From positions 1,612,001 through 1,676,000 of the forward strand of contig NZ_CP065383.1 of NCBI RefSeq assembly GCF_015775515.1: a stretch of 64,000 bases of DNA, written 5' to 3'. The position numbers and the translations under genes are program-made. A model generated the notes under the pieces. The model was not told where the DNA came from, ran no database searches, and saw only the letters and a program-made list of their open reading frames with translations. The DNA comes from Atribacter laminatus (GTDB taxonomy: Bacteria; Atribacterota; Atribacteria; Atribacterales; Atribacteraceae). Shown here piece after piece: positions 9,141 to 17,514 of the stretch. Position 1 is the stretch's first letter, and every line of letters starts with the position of its first letter.

Positions 9141-9176
9141 TTAATGGATGAAAAGAGCCACAAATGGATAGAATAA

Positions 9177-9205
9177 TTGACATTTCAATTATCAAGTGAT
9201 AATTT
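9177..9205 (+). promoter_or_regulatory. Promoter of the thiamine operon
   Basis: Perfect TTGACA (9177-9182), 17-base spacer, TAATTT (9200-9205) preceded by TGA (extended -10). Transcription would start just upstream of the TPP riboswitch. Confidence 0.65.
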
Positions 9206-9234
9206 ATAAATAAGAAGAACTGAATAGATGTTTC

Positions 9235-9328
9235 AGTGGGGAGCTCCATAGTGCGGGGCTGAGAGGAAAGCGCGAGCTTTCGACCCCTCGAACCTGATCT
9301 CGGGTAATGCCGGCGTAGGGATGAGGAA
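9235..9328 (+). ncRNA. TPP riboswitch (THI element)
   Basis: The leader contains the conserved thiamine-pyrophosphate aptamer blocks in order: GGGGCTGAGAGG (~9255-9266), a P3 helix closed by GAAAGC/GCTTTC around GCGA, ACCCCTCGAACCTGATCT (9283-9300) and GGGTAATGCCGGCGTAGGGA (9302-9321). It is followed at once by a strong intrinsic terminator, so TPP binding most likely causes premature termination. The regulated genes downstream are all thiamine transport and salvage genes, which supports the call. Confidence 0.96.
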
Positions 9329-9337
9329 GGATTATAA

Positions 9338-9369
9338 AACCACCCGCACAAAAAGCGGGTGGTTTTTTT
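9338..9369 (+). terminator. Intrinsic terminator of the TPP riboswitch expression platform
   Basis: A perfect 10-bp stem (AACCACCCGC 9338-9347 with GCGGGTGGTT 9355-9364) with a seven-base loop is followed by a run of seven T. It lies between the aptamer and thiW and gives TPP-dependent attenuation. Confidence 0.93.
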
Positions 9370-9387
9370 ATGTTACGAGGAAACAGG

Positions 9388-9900
9388 ATGAAAAAAAATT
9401 ATTCAATCCGCCTTTTCACCTATACAGCCCTTTTTGCTGCTTTGGCGGTTTTAGGTTCATTTGTCCACTTTCCAATTGGACCGGTAAAAGTTTTTCCTTT
9501 TCAACATGCTATTAACGTGGCAGCTGGTATTATGATAGGTCCTTGGTATGGAATGGTTGCTGCTTTTTTGGCTGCTTTGGTACGGTTGATGATGGGTACT
9601 GGAACGGTATTTGCCTTTCCGGGTGGGATTCCCGGAGTTTTGGTGGTAGGAGCGTTATACCATTATTTTTTCCGGCGGGATTGGGTAGGCTTTTTAGAAC
9701 CGATTGGAACAGTTTTGGTGGGTGCAACGCTTAGTGCTTATTTGGTAGCTCCTTGGATGGAAATGTCGGCAACTCTTTCTTTTTTTCAAATTAGCTTTCT
9801 TTTTAGTAGTTTTCCCGGGAGTATCATCGGGTTTTTGTTGATTAAAGTCCTAAGAAAACTACCCTGGCTTAATATAGAATTATTCAATGGTGGTGAATAA
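9388..9900 (+). CDS. thiW: ThiW, S-component of an energy-coupling-factor transporter (thiazole precursor uptake)
   Basis: Small integral membrane protein of about 170 residues with several hydrophobic segments, resembling the ThiW family of substrate-binding S-components that import the thiazole moiety of thiamine using shared ECF A and T subunits. Family-like segments are the N-terminal LFTYTALFAALAVLGSFVHFPIGP, FPFQHAINVAAGIMIGPWYG, and the conserved GTGTVFAFPGGIPGVLV stretch in the middle. ATG 9388 is chosen because it follows GAGGAAACAGG; ATG 9370 would start inside the terminator's T-run. First gene of the TPP-regulated operon, 3 bases before cytX. ECF energising subunits are not in the window. 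Substrate assignment rests on family plus context. Confidence 0.88.
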   Translation: MKKNYSIRLFTYTALFAALAVLGSFVHFPIGPVKVFPFQHAINVAAGIMIGPWYGMVAAFLAALVRLMMGTGTVFAFPGGIPGVLVVGALYHYFFRRDWVGFLEPIGTVLVGATLSAYLVAPWMEMSATLSFFQISFLFSSFPGSIIGFLLIKVLRKLPWLNIELFNGGE

Positions 9901-9903
9901 AAG

Positions 9904-11142
9904 TTGGAAGAAGAAGTCATTTTAGTTCCTCAATCAAAGCGTAACCTTACTGGCTTGGATTTCTTTTTATTATGGTCGGGTGCAGCCATTTCTATTGCTG
10001 AAATATGGGCTGGTGGGATGTTGGTTTCTCTGGGATTTTGGGGAGGGGTTATGGCAATTTTAATTGGACATATAGCAGGGAATGCACCCCTTAGTTTAGG
10101 AGGAATTATTGGAAGTGAATGGGGTATTTCTTCCATGTTTTCTATTCGGGCTGCCTTCGGACGTAAGGGGTCTTTTGTGGCTTCATTCTTTAATATTATT
10201 CAACTCTTAGGCTGGACAGCAATTATGGTGATTATTTGTGCAAGAGCCATGGATGTCATCAGTATGAAGATGTTTGGCTATAATAATCGATTTTTATGGA
10301 TTCTTATAGCTGGATTGGGGAGTACGGTCTGGGCAATGGTAGGCAATCGTTGGTGGAAGTGGATTCAAAGGATTGCTATAGTTGCATTGGGAGCTTTATG
10401 TGTGGTCATGACCTATGTGGTCATGATGAATGCCCCCTTTTCATTTTTAAAGAATATTATTGCTGATGGGTCGCTTCACTGGGCGACCGGATTTGACATT
10501 GTAATAGCCATGCCAATTTCCTGGCTTCCCTTAGTTGCTGATTATTCTCGCTTTGCCAAAAATACGAAAAGTGCTTGTCGGGGAACGTGGTGGGGTTATT
10601 TCTTTGTTAGTTCTTGGATGTTCATTTTAGGCTTTTTCCTTTCATTAGCTACTGGACAAAGCGACCCAATCCCTGGTATGGTTGCCATGGGTTTTGGGAT
10701 TATAGCTTTTATGGTGGTTCTTTTTTCGACTATTACCACAACGTTTTTAGATATTTACTCAACAGCAATTTCTTTTATGAATATTAAGCCAAGAGTAAAA
10801 GAGAAGTTTGCGACTTTCCTTTTTGGAATTGGAGGCACAGTGCTTGCTCTCTTTTTTCCAGTGGATCGATATGAAAGTTTTTTATATTTTATCGGATCAA
10901 TTTTTATTCCTTTGTTTGGCGTCGTTCTTTTTGATTATTTTATTTATCGGAAAAGAAACATTGATGTCAAAGAACTCTTGCACCAAAAAGAATACGACCT
11001 TTTAGCCTTGTTGGCTTGGGCAGGCGGGTTCGTTATTTATCAATTATTTTTGAATTATTTACCCGTTTTGAGTGCATCTCTCCCCAGCCTTTTTTCTTCC
11101 GGTGCTCTGTATTTGGGGTTAAAAAAATGGATAAAAAAATAG
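9904..11142 (+). CDS. cytX: CytX-like NCS1-family permease, putative hydroxymethylpyrimidine transporter
   Basis: Hydrophobic 412-residue protein with about 12 membrane segments, resembling the cytosine/purine permease (NCS1) family. The N-terminal region (SGAAISIAEIWAGG, LIGHIAGNAPLSLGGIIGSEWG) is typical of the thiamine-linked subgroup called CytX, which is found under TPP riboswitches and is proposed to import HMP. Its place between thiW and thiM supports this. It starts at TTG 9904, three bases after the thiW stop, and overlaps thiM by 16 bases. The exact pyrimidine substrate is not proven by sequence. Confidence 0.87.
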   Translation: MEEEVILVPQSKRNLTGLDFFLLWSGAAISIAEIWAGGMLVSLGFWGGVMAILIGHIAGNAPLSLGGIIGSEWGISSMFSIRAAFGRKGSFVASFFNIIQLLGWTAIMVIICARAMDVISMKMFGYNNRFLWILIAGLGSTVWAMVGNRWWKWIQRIAIVALGALCVVMTYVVMMNAPFSFLKNIIADGSLHWATGFDIVIAMPISWLPLVADYSRFAKNTKSACRGTWWGYFFVSSWMFILGFFLSLATGQSDPIPGMVAMGFGIIAFMVVLFSTITTTFLDIYSTAISFMNIKPRVKEKFATFLFGIGGTVLALFFPVDRYESFLYFIGSIFIPLFGVVLFDYFIYRKRNIDVKELLHQKEYDLLALLAWAGGFVIYQLFLNYLPVLSASLPSLFSSGALYLGLKKWIKK

Positions 11143-11936
11143 CTCGGAAATGTGCTTTAATCCTACTAAAAATTCGTCAAAAAAAGCCTCTTATTCACCA
11201 TATAACCAATATGGTAACCGCCAACGATAATGCCAATGTAACATTGGCGATTGGAGCCTCACCAGTGATGGCGCTTTCAAAGTATGAAGTTGAAGAAATG
11301 ACTGCTCAAGCTGATTCTTTGGTTTTGAATTTGGGAACATTAAATCCAGATCTCATTGAGAGTTGCTGGTTAGCTGGGAAAGTAGCCAATCAAAAAGGAA
11401 TTCCGGTTATTTTAGATCCAGTTGGAGCGGGAGCTACTCAATATCGAACTAGTACAGCAAAAAAAATTCTCTCAGAAATGAAGATAGCTATAATTCGTGG
11501 GAATGTTGGGGAGATGTCTGCTCTTTTAGATGATCCACGATTTATTAAGGGTGTGGACGCCGAAGTAACCGGCTTATCTATTTCAGATTTGGCTCAAGAA
11601 GCTAGTAAACGTTACGAAACGGTTGTGGCAGTAACGGGGAAAGTTGATTACATCAGTGATGGGATTCATCTTATTTCAGTTTATAATGGTCATCCATGGT
11701 TAAAGATTTTAACCGGAGCCGGATGCATGGCTTCTTCTCTCTGCGCCACTTTTGCTTCGGTTGAAGAGGATCATCTCATGTCAACCGCCGCCGCTATAGG
11801 ATTTTTCGGTGTTTGTGCGGAAATTGCTGCCAAAAAAGTTAAAGGTCCAGGGCTTTTCCATCAGGTTCTATTTGATGTTATATATAATATGGATGTTGAA
11901 ACCTTGGTTTCTTCATTGCAGGTTGAGATGAAATGA
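11127..11936 (+). CDS. thiM: Hydroxyethylthiazole kinase
   Basis: Phosphorylates 4-methyl-5-(2-hydroxyethyl)thiazole so salvaged thiazole can enter thiamine synthesis. A ribokinase-like fold enzyme of 269 residues, the normal length. Seen: HHITNMVTANDNANVTLAIGASPVM near the N-terminus (substrate site), ILDPVGAGATQYR in the centre, and LTGAGCMASSL near residue 192 with the catalytic-loop cysteine. The frame is open upstream to 11016 inside cytX, but ATG 11127 matches the family N-terminus and gives a 16-base overlap with cytX. The stop overlaps the thiE start (ATGATG), so translational coupling is likely. Confidence 0.96.
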   Translation: MDKKIARKCALILLKIRQKKPLIHHITNMVTANDNANVTLAIGASPVMALSKYEVEEMTAQADSLVLNLGTLNPDLIESCWLAGKVANQKGIPVILDPVGAGATQYRTSTAKKILSEMKIAIIRGNVGEMSALLDDPRFIKGVDAEVTGLSISDLAQEASKRYETVVAVTGKVDYISDGIHLISVYNGHPWLKILTGAGCMASSLCATFASVEEDHLMSTAAAIGFFGVCAEIAAKKVKGPGLFHQVLFDVIYNMDVETLVSSLQVEMK

Positions 11937-12574
11937 TGATTGATTTTTCTTTATATGTTATTACCAATCGAGATTTATCAAGAAATAAAACTATTATCGA
12001 AGTGGTTGAGGAAGTAATCCAGGGAGGCGCCACAATCATTCAAATCCGCGAAAAGAACTTGCCGACCCGGATCTTTTTTGAAAATGCACAAACTATTGGG
12101 AAAATCACCAAAAAAGCAGGAATACCATTGATCATTAATGACCGTCTGGATATTGCTTTAGCAGTAGATGCTAATGGTGTCCACCTTGGTGATGAGGATT
12201 TGCCTTTAAAATATGCTCGGAAAGTAGCTCCTCATTTAATTATTGGCTATTCGGCGGGTTCGATCTGTGAAGCCCGAAAAGCTGAGGAAGATGGAGCTGA
12301 TTACTTAGGGGTCGGTAGTGTTTTTTCCACCAAAACCAAAATCGATGCCGGTGAGGCTATTGGTGCAAAAAAACTGGAGGAAATTAAGAGGGCAGTTTCG
12401 ATACCGGTCGTTGCCATAGGTGGCATTACCTTAGTAAATCTTCCCGAAGTGATCCAATCCGGTGTTGATGGGGTGGCAGTGGTTTCATCGATAATCGGTG
12501 CTGAATCGCCTTTTCAAGCAACTAAAAAGTTTCGTTTTACAATTGATTATTTAAGAAAGGGGAAAATATGCTAA
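11933..12574 (+). CDS. thiE: Thiamine-phosphate synthase
   Basis: TIM-barrel enzyme that joins HMP pyrophosphate and thiazole phosphate to thiamine phosphate. Visible motifs: IQIREKN near residue 37, NDRLDIALAVDANGVHLGDEDLP in the centre (pyrophosphate and Mg contacts), GVGSVFSTKTK near 125 and VVAIGGI near 160 (phosphate binding). 213 residues is typical. It overlaps thiM by 4 bases and thiL by 7 bases. A second ATG at 11936 is an equally possible start. It needs the products of thiM and thiD, both nearby. Confidence 0.96.
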   Translation: MMIDFSLYVITNRDLSRNKTIIEVVEEVIQGGATIIQIREKNLPTRIFFENAQTIGKITKKAGIPLIINDRLDIALAVDANGVHLGDEDLPLKYARKVAPHLIIGYSAGSICEARKAEEDGADYLGVGSVFSTKTKIDAGEAIGAKKLEEIKRAVSIPVVAIGGITLVNLPEVIQSGVDGVAVVSSIIGAESPFQATKKFRFTIDYLRKGKIC

Positions 12575-13578
12575 CCCTCACTGATATTGGAGAATTTGGA
12601 CTCATCGATTTAATTAAAAAGAAGTTTATGCCATATGGTCCGGAAACCATTGTTGGTATTGATGATGATTGCGCTGTGGTTACTGGAAGGGAAGGATTTT
12701 ATACTCTTTATACCTGTGACTCTCAAGTAGAAGGATCCCACTTTATAGCTGATTTAGTTCCTCCCTACCTTCTGGGACAAAAAGTTTTAACGGTAAACTT
12801 AAGTGATATTGCAGCTATGGGAGGAACACCACGTTTTGCCCTTTTGTCTTTGGTTCTTCGACCTGATATTTCAGTTGAATGGATTGATACCTTTTTAGAA
12901 GGTTTTCGCTATAAGGCAAACCAGTATGCTGTTGAGGTTATAGGCGGGAACCTAGCTCATACCGAGGGTAAATTGATATTCGATGTAACTTGTATTGGAG
13001 AAGTTAAGAGAAATCGGCTTTTACTTCGAAATCAAGCCCGTGTTGGAGATTTAATTCTGGTAACTGGTTCCTTAGGCGATGCCGCTGCCGGGCTAAAAAT
13101 CCTTTTAGAAGAACAAAAAATGAATACGACGAGAGAGCAATATCTTTTAAATCGGTATTTTTTACCCGAACCGAGAGTAGATGTGGGGAGAATCTTGGCT
13201 GAAAGTCCCAATAGGATCGCACTTATAGATATATCCGATGGTTTTGCTCAGGATTTAGGGCATATATTAAAACAAAGTCAGGTTGGTGGGATTGTTGATG
13301 TTGAAAGGATTCCCCTTTCTCAGCAGCTCATTTCTTGGTGTACGGTGCAGAATTGTTTTCCTCTTGATTTTGCCTGTAGCGGAGGAGAGGATTATGAACT
13401 TATTTTTGTTACTGCTCCTCAAAGTGCTGATGAGCTTCGAAAGAAAATCCAGCACGAGATTGGAATTCCAGTGACGATTGTTGGTGAAATCACCGCTGGA
13501 AGTAAACTTATATTTGAAAAGAGTGAGCAAAACTATGAATTTCATACCCAGGGATGGAATCATTTTTCCTCCTTCTGA
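12568..13578 (+). CDS. thiL: Thiamine-monophosphate kinase
   Basis: Phosphorylates thiamine phosphate to the active cofactor TPP. It belongs to the PurM/ThiL family: N-terminal FGLIDLIKKKF and GIDDDCAV (metal-binding aspartates), VNLSDIAAMGGTP near residue 74 (signature), VTGSLGDAAAGLK and LIDISDGFAQDLGHI near 212. Length 336 is usual. Starts 7 bases inside thiE, after an AAAGGGG ribosome site. It is the last closely coupled gene of the TPP-regulated operon; thiD follows after 93 bases. Confidence 0.95.
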   Translation: MLTLTDIGEFGLIDLIKKKFMPYGPETIVGIDDDCAVVTGREGFYTLYTCDSQVEGSHFIADLVPPYLLGQKVLTVNLSDIAAMGGTPRFALLSLVLRPDISVEWIDTFLEGFRYKANQYAVEVIGGNLAHTEGKLIFDVTCIGEVKRNRLLLRNQARVGDLILVTGSLGDAAAGLKILLEEQKMNTTREQYLLNRYFLPEPRVDVGRILAESPNRIALIDISDGFAQDLGHILKQSQVGGIVDVERIPLSQQLISWCTVQNCFPLDFACSGGEDYELIFVTAPQSADELRKKIQHEIGIPVTIVGEITAGSKLIFEKSEQNYEFHTQGWNHFSSF

Positions 13579-13671
13579 AAAATATTTATTCTGGAAATAA
13601 TTTTGAATGTCTTTTTTTACAGATGTAAAGAAAGCTAAAAACCGAAAAAATAACGGCGTGGAGGAATATTC

Positions 13672-14502
13672 ATGTTAAAACGAGTATTGACGATAGCTGG
13701 TTCAGACTCAGGAGGGGGAGCGGGTATTCAAGCTGATTTAAAAACTTTTTGTGCATTTGGAGTATATGGAATGACTGCGGTGACCGCGGTTACTGCTCAG
13801 AATACCTATGAGGTCTTATCGATTGCCGCCCTAGAGCCATCATTAGTTTATGACCAAATAAAAGCAATTGCTGAAGATATTGGAGTTGATTCAGTCAAGA
13901 CCGGGATGCTTTTTAATGCTGAAATTATTGAGGGAGTGGCTGAGGCTATAAGAGATTTTTCCTTGCCCCATTTAGTCGTAGACCCAGTTATGATTTCAAA
14001 ATCGGGTCGCTATCTTCTTGAACCGGATGCTATTGGTGTTTTTAAAGAAAAAATTATCCCATTTGCTCAGGTGGTTACACCCAATCTGAATGAAGCTGCA
14101 ATTCTATCGGGTATATCAGTTCATACTATAGAGGATATGAAACAATCAGCCTGGATTATCCACCAAATGGGTCCAAAATTTGTTTTAATGAAAGGTGGAC
14201 ATTTATCGAGCAATGAAATAGTTGATATTCTTTATGATGGAAAGGAATATGTTTTTTTTTCGGTACAGCGACAATTGACTAAAAATACTCATGGAACCGG
14301 ATGCACCTTTTCGGCGGCTTTAGTTGCTCTTCTGGCGTTGGGATATGATGTTCCAAGAGCAGTTAAAATTGCTCGTCGATATATGGATATCGTTATTCAA
14401 TATTCTCTTGATTTGGGGAAAGGCTTTGGTCCAACCAATCATCTCGCACCACTTTTTCTCAAATGTAATTTAAATCCCGAAAAGGGAGGTTGGAATTGGT
14501 AG
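13672..14502 (+). CDS. thiD: Hydroxymethylpyrimidine / phosphomethylpyrimidine kinase
   Basis: Phosphorylates HMP twice to the pyrophosphate used by ThiE. Ribokinase-fold enzyme of 276 residues. The N-terminal AGSDSGGGAGIQADLKTF is the family signature, DSVKTGML and VVDPVMISKSG are substrate and Mg motifs, and THGTGCTFSAALVA near residue 205 holds the catalytic-loop cysteine. It is preceded by GTGGAGGAATATTC and separated from thiL by 93 bases with no terminator, so it probably belongs to the same transcript. With CytX it completes HMP salvage. Confidence 0.95.
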   Translation: MLKRVLTIAGSDSGGGAGIQADLKTFCAFGVYGMTAVTAVTAQNTYEVLSIAALEPSLVYDQIKAIAEDIGVDSVKTGMLFNAEIIEGVAEAIRDFSLPHLVVDPVMISKSGRYLLEPDAIGVFKEKIIPFAQVVTPNLNEAAILSGISVHTIEDMKQSAWIIHQMGPKFVLMKGGHLSSNEIVDILYDGKEYVFFSVQRQLTKNTHGTGCTFSAALVALLALGYDVPRAVKIARRYMDIVIQYSLDLGKGFGPTNHLAPLFLKCNLNPEKGGWNW

Positions 14503-14597
14503 GTTTGGAATAGGGATGAGATTCTCCTGTCTAACTATAATGGGTAACCATAAATAGTTTATAATAATATCGGGTGACTTATCATGGGGGTGGAATT

Positions 14598-15728
14598 ATG
14601 CAGAAAAGAAAATTGGGAAAAACCAATCTGGATATTACAGTAATGGGATTAGGTGGATTTCATTTAATAGAACTCAGTGAGAAAAATGCTATTGAAATAA
14701 TTAATCGATATTTAGATCAAGGTGGTAATTATTTAGAAACAGCTGCTGGCTATGGATTTGGGAATTCGGAATTGAAAATTGGAAAAGTTGCAAAAAAACG
14801 CCGTCAAGAGTTTATCTTAGCGAGTAAGAGCATCGAAAGAAAGAAAAAGGAGCTTTTAGCATCGATTGATGAGAGTCTGAAAAGATTGCAAACCGATTCG
14901 ATTGATATCTTTTTTCTCCATGAATTTGGAAGACATGAATTCGTTGATATTGCGTCCGGATCCAACGGAGCATTGGAAGGATTAGAGGAAGCGAAAAGAT
15001 TAGGGAAAATCCGTTTTACTGCATTTTCGAGTCATACCGGTCCAGAGGTTGCTTTGCGAGCGCTTAATACTTATCCTTTTGATGCGATTATGATCCCCCT
15101 AAACTTTTTCGATCGTTTTAATTTTCCTGCCTGGGAATCTCAAGTTATACCCGCTGCTTTGGAGAAAAATGTCGGCTTATTAGCCATGAAGGTTTTTGCC
15201 GATGGATTCCTATGGAGAAATTGGGAAAATGCTCTTCGTTACACTCTGAGCCTACCAATTTCTTCGCTTATAATTGGAGCCAACACTCTTGAATATCTGG
15301 AGAAAGATATTCAATTTATTAATACCATCCAACCTATGAGTGAAAAAGAAAAAGAACTTCTTTTCTTAAATGCTGCGGAACTCGGCCAATATGTTTGCCG
15401 TCAATGTGACAAATGCTTGCCCTGTCCAGAGAATATTGATATCCCCCGGGTTTTTGTTTTTGAAGGACAATGGGACCGTCAAATGGCCGATGGTGTGGTT
15501 CGTGAACCTGGTGAATACGCACTTCGTGATCGTTTACGTTTTTGGTTTGGTAACCAAGATTATGCTCAAGAAGCTTATAAAAAAGTTGATCCCAATGCCC
15601 TAGCTTGCAGTGAGTGTGGTGAATGCATCCCTCGCTGTCCCTATCATCTCCCAATAATTGAAAAATTAAAAATTGCCCATGATAAACTGACCGATGCCCG
15701 CCCACCAGTGAAAATCCGGATTATTTAG
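14598..15728 (+). CDS. Aldo/keto reductase with C-terminal [4Fe-4S] domain
   Basis: NADPH-type oxidoreductase of unknown substrate. Residues ~1-270 form the aldo/keto reductase TIM barrel (KLGKTNLDITVMGLGG, YLETAAGYGFGNSE, LASK as catalytic lysine region, SIDIFFLHEFG). The C-terminal third carries two cysteine groups: CRQCDKCLPCP near 278 and CSECGECIPRCP near 345, each suited to a [4Fe-4S] cluster. This fused architecture is common in anaerobes. ATG 14598 follows GGGGGTGG by 4 bases; the in-frame GTG at 14574 has no good ribosome site. It may be transcribed after thiD (95-base gap), but no thiamine role is implied. Confidence 0.88.
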   Translation: MQKRKLGKTNLDITVMGLGGFHLIELSEKNAIEIINRYLDQGGNYLETAAGYGFGNSELKIGKVAKKRRQEFILASKSIERKKKELLASIDESLKRLQTDSIDIFFLHEFGRHEFVDIASGSNGALEGLEEAKRLGKIRFTAFSSHTGPEVALRALNTYPFDAIMIPLNFFDRFNFPAWESQVIPAALEKNVGLLAMKVFADGFLWRNWENALRYTLSLPISSLIIGANTLEYLEKDIQFINTIQPMSEKEKELLFLNAAELGQYVCRQCDKCLPCPENIDIPRVFVFEGQWDRQMADGVVREPGEYALRDRLRFWFGNQDYAQEAYKKVDPNALACSECGECIPRCPYHLPIIEKLKIAHDKLTDARPPVKIRII

Positions 15729-15864
15729 AGACGGTAATTAGCGATATGGAGCTGGAAGGAATTATTCAGTCTCATTTTCCTGTATTTCGTCAAAGGAGAT
15801 GGAACCCACTCAATCGGTTTTGTGGAATAATCCTCAACTTTAATTGAAGAGAGTCTGTTTGGAA

Positions 15865-16208
15865 TATAGACCCTGATGCTGCTTTCGCATCACCAGATAA
15901 GGATGAAAACCCAAGATTCGACATGCCATGGCATGTCGCTACAACAAAAATAAATTATGGAGGCTTGATTTATCAAGCTCACAAATGAGTTTACAGGATT
16001 GAAGTTCATGTCACGTTATGGTGCCGGTTGAGGATGAAAAATAGTGTTATCCTCTCAGCCTGAATCTCTCCCACCGAGGGGCGAGAAAAAAAAGTTCCCC
16101 TTTTAGAAAAGGGGGGAAGGGGGATTTGAGTTTTTTCCTGCTCCGTCATTGCGAGGAACATCCGAGTCTCGCAATGACGACTCAAAGTTCCTTCTCCCTT
16201 GATGGGAG
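15865..16208. repeat. Dispersed repeat cluster R3, left part
   Basis: Non-coding. Starts with ATAGACCCTGATGCTGC (15865), then CACCAGATAAGGATGAAAA, a 34-base stretch identical to 26538-26571 that contains a perfect 20-bp palindrome (15919-15938), a CCACCGAGGGGCGAG module, a GTTCCCCTTTT...AAAAGGGGGGAAG hairpin (~16095-16125), CGTCATTGCGAGGAACATC with its inverted partner CTCGCAATGACGAC (~16144-16182), and CCTTCTCCCTTGATGGGAG, where the insertion sequence interrupts it. Bases 15729-15864 show no clear feature. Confidence 0.8.
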
Positions 16209-17514
16209 GGTATGATCCGGACACATAGGTAACAGAAAGTTCCTGACACATAGGTAACACTTTGTATACTACTGGCATAAGGAGGAATGCCTTATGCCAT
16301 GGACGGAGGTACACAAAGTGGATCTCAGACAAGAATTGATTTATCGTTATCTCAACAAGGAAAAGGTGACAGATTTGTGTCGAGAATATGGAATCTCTCG
16401 AAAAACCGCCTATAAGTTTATTCATCGTTTTCAAGCCTTTGGTTTGGATGGACTTAAAGATCAATCCCGACGTCCTCATCACCTGGCGGGTCAAACTGAT
16501 GCCCTGACCGAGCAAATGATTCTGGATACCAAATTCAAGCATCCCAGTTGGGGAGCTAAAAAGCTCAAGCCCGCCTTGGAAAGACAGTATCCCGATATTG
16601 TCTTTCCAGCAATCAGTACCATCAGTGCCATCTTATCTCGCCATGGACTGGTGAGATCACACCCTCGTCGATTGAGAAGAAGTGTGCCAACCAGTCAACT
16701 TCGAACCAGCCATGAACCCAATGAGATCTGGTGTGTCGACTTTAAAGGACAATTTCGAACCCAAGATCGGAAATACTGTTATCCTTTAACCATCACCGAT
16801 CACTATAGCCGGTATCTCCTTGCCTGTGAAGCTCTTTCCTCTCCCAGCATTCAAGAATCCCTTCCGGTCTTCAAAGAGTGCTTTTCCACATATGGTCTTC
16901 CCCAGGTGATCCGCAGTGATAACGGGAGTCCCTTTGCTTCTCTTCACTCTCCCTTTGGACTCACTCAACTCTCGGTGTGGTTAGTGAAACTCGGCATCAT
17001 CTTAGAGCGCATTGATCCGGGACATCCAGAACAAAATAGCCGTCATGAACGGATGCACCGCACCTTAAAAGAAGAGGCCTGTCAAAAACCAGCCACCAAT
17101 CTTTTCACCCAACAAGACCGCTTTGAAACCTTTAAAACCATCTATAACACCGTACGACCCCATGAAGCAATCAACCAAGAAACCCCAGCTTCCTGGTACC
17201 ACAAAAGTGACCGGCCCTATCCAAAAACCTTAAGTGATTGTGAATATCCTCATCATACGCTCACTCGTAAAGTCGATTCCTCAGGACGGATTTCTCTTTA
17301 TGGCAACCGTCTGATCAGAATCAGTAAAGTCTTTGCTGGTGAACTTCTCGGATTCAAAGACTATACTCATTCCTGGTTAGTTAGTTTCTCTACCTATGAT
17401 ATTGGTATAATTGATAAAAAGACCCTTACTTTTGAATCAACGGAGATTCAAGATGATTAAAAAGTGTTACCTATGTCCTTAGACTAAAGTGTAACCTATG
17501 TCCCCGTTCGTACA
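16209..17514 (+). mobile_element. IS481-family insertion sequence, complete
   Basis: About 1306 bp containing one transposase gene. The ends are imperfect inverted repeats (GTATGATCCGG... on the left, TGTACGAACGG... reading in from the right). Each end holds two copies of a GACA(CA)TAGGTAACA motif exactly 25 bp apart: 16220-16234 and 16245-16259 on the left, 17464-17478 and 17489-17503 inverted on the right. Flanks are ...GATGGGAG and GAGAAGGTGAG..., which rejoin to the uninterrupted module seen at 2776-2795. This implies insertion into a repeat with a short GAG target duplication (16206-16208, 17515-17517). Exact ends are inferred to within a few bases. Confidence 0.88.
16294..17460 (+). CDS. 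IS481-family transposase
   Basis: 388-residue DDE transposase. The N-terminal helix-turn-helix reads VTDLCREYGISRKTAYKFIHRF (about residues 26-48). The catalytic core shows the three acidic positions in family context: WCVDFKGQF near 147, VIRSDNGSPF near 208, and HPEQNSRHERMHRTLKEE near 248, the last being highly characteristic of IS481. The C-terminus has the SSGRISLYGNR region common to the family. The frame is intact, so the element may still be active. ATG 16294 follows AAGGAGGAATGCCTT. It carries no passenger genes. Base composition is slightly richer in GC than neighbouring genes, consistent with transfer. Confidence 0.95.
   Translation: MPWTEVHKVDLRQELIYRYLNKEKVTDLCREYGISRKTAYKFIHRFQAFGLDGLKDQSRRPHHLAGQTDALTEQMILDTKFKHPSWGAKKLKPALERQYPDIVFPAISTISAILSRHGLVRSHPRRLRRSVPTSQLRTSHEPNEIWCVDFKGQFRTQDRKYCYPLTITDHYSRYLLACEALSSPSIQESLPVFKECFSTYGLPQVIRSDNGSPFASLHSPFGLTQLSVWLVKLGIILERIDPGHPEQNSRHERMHRTLKEEACQKPATNLFTQQDRFETFKTIYNTVRPHEAINQETPASWYHKSDRPYPKTLSDCEYPHHTLTRKVDSSGRISLYGNRLIRISKVFAGELLGFKDYTHSWLVSFSTYDIGIIDKKTLTFESTEIQDD

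Noticed and set aside
16006-16542. 178-codon open frame on the reverse strand
   Set aside because: It spans repeat modules, the insertion-sequence end and the antisense of the transposase gene, so it is a chance frame.
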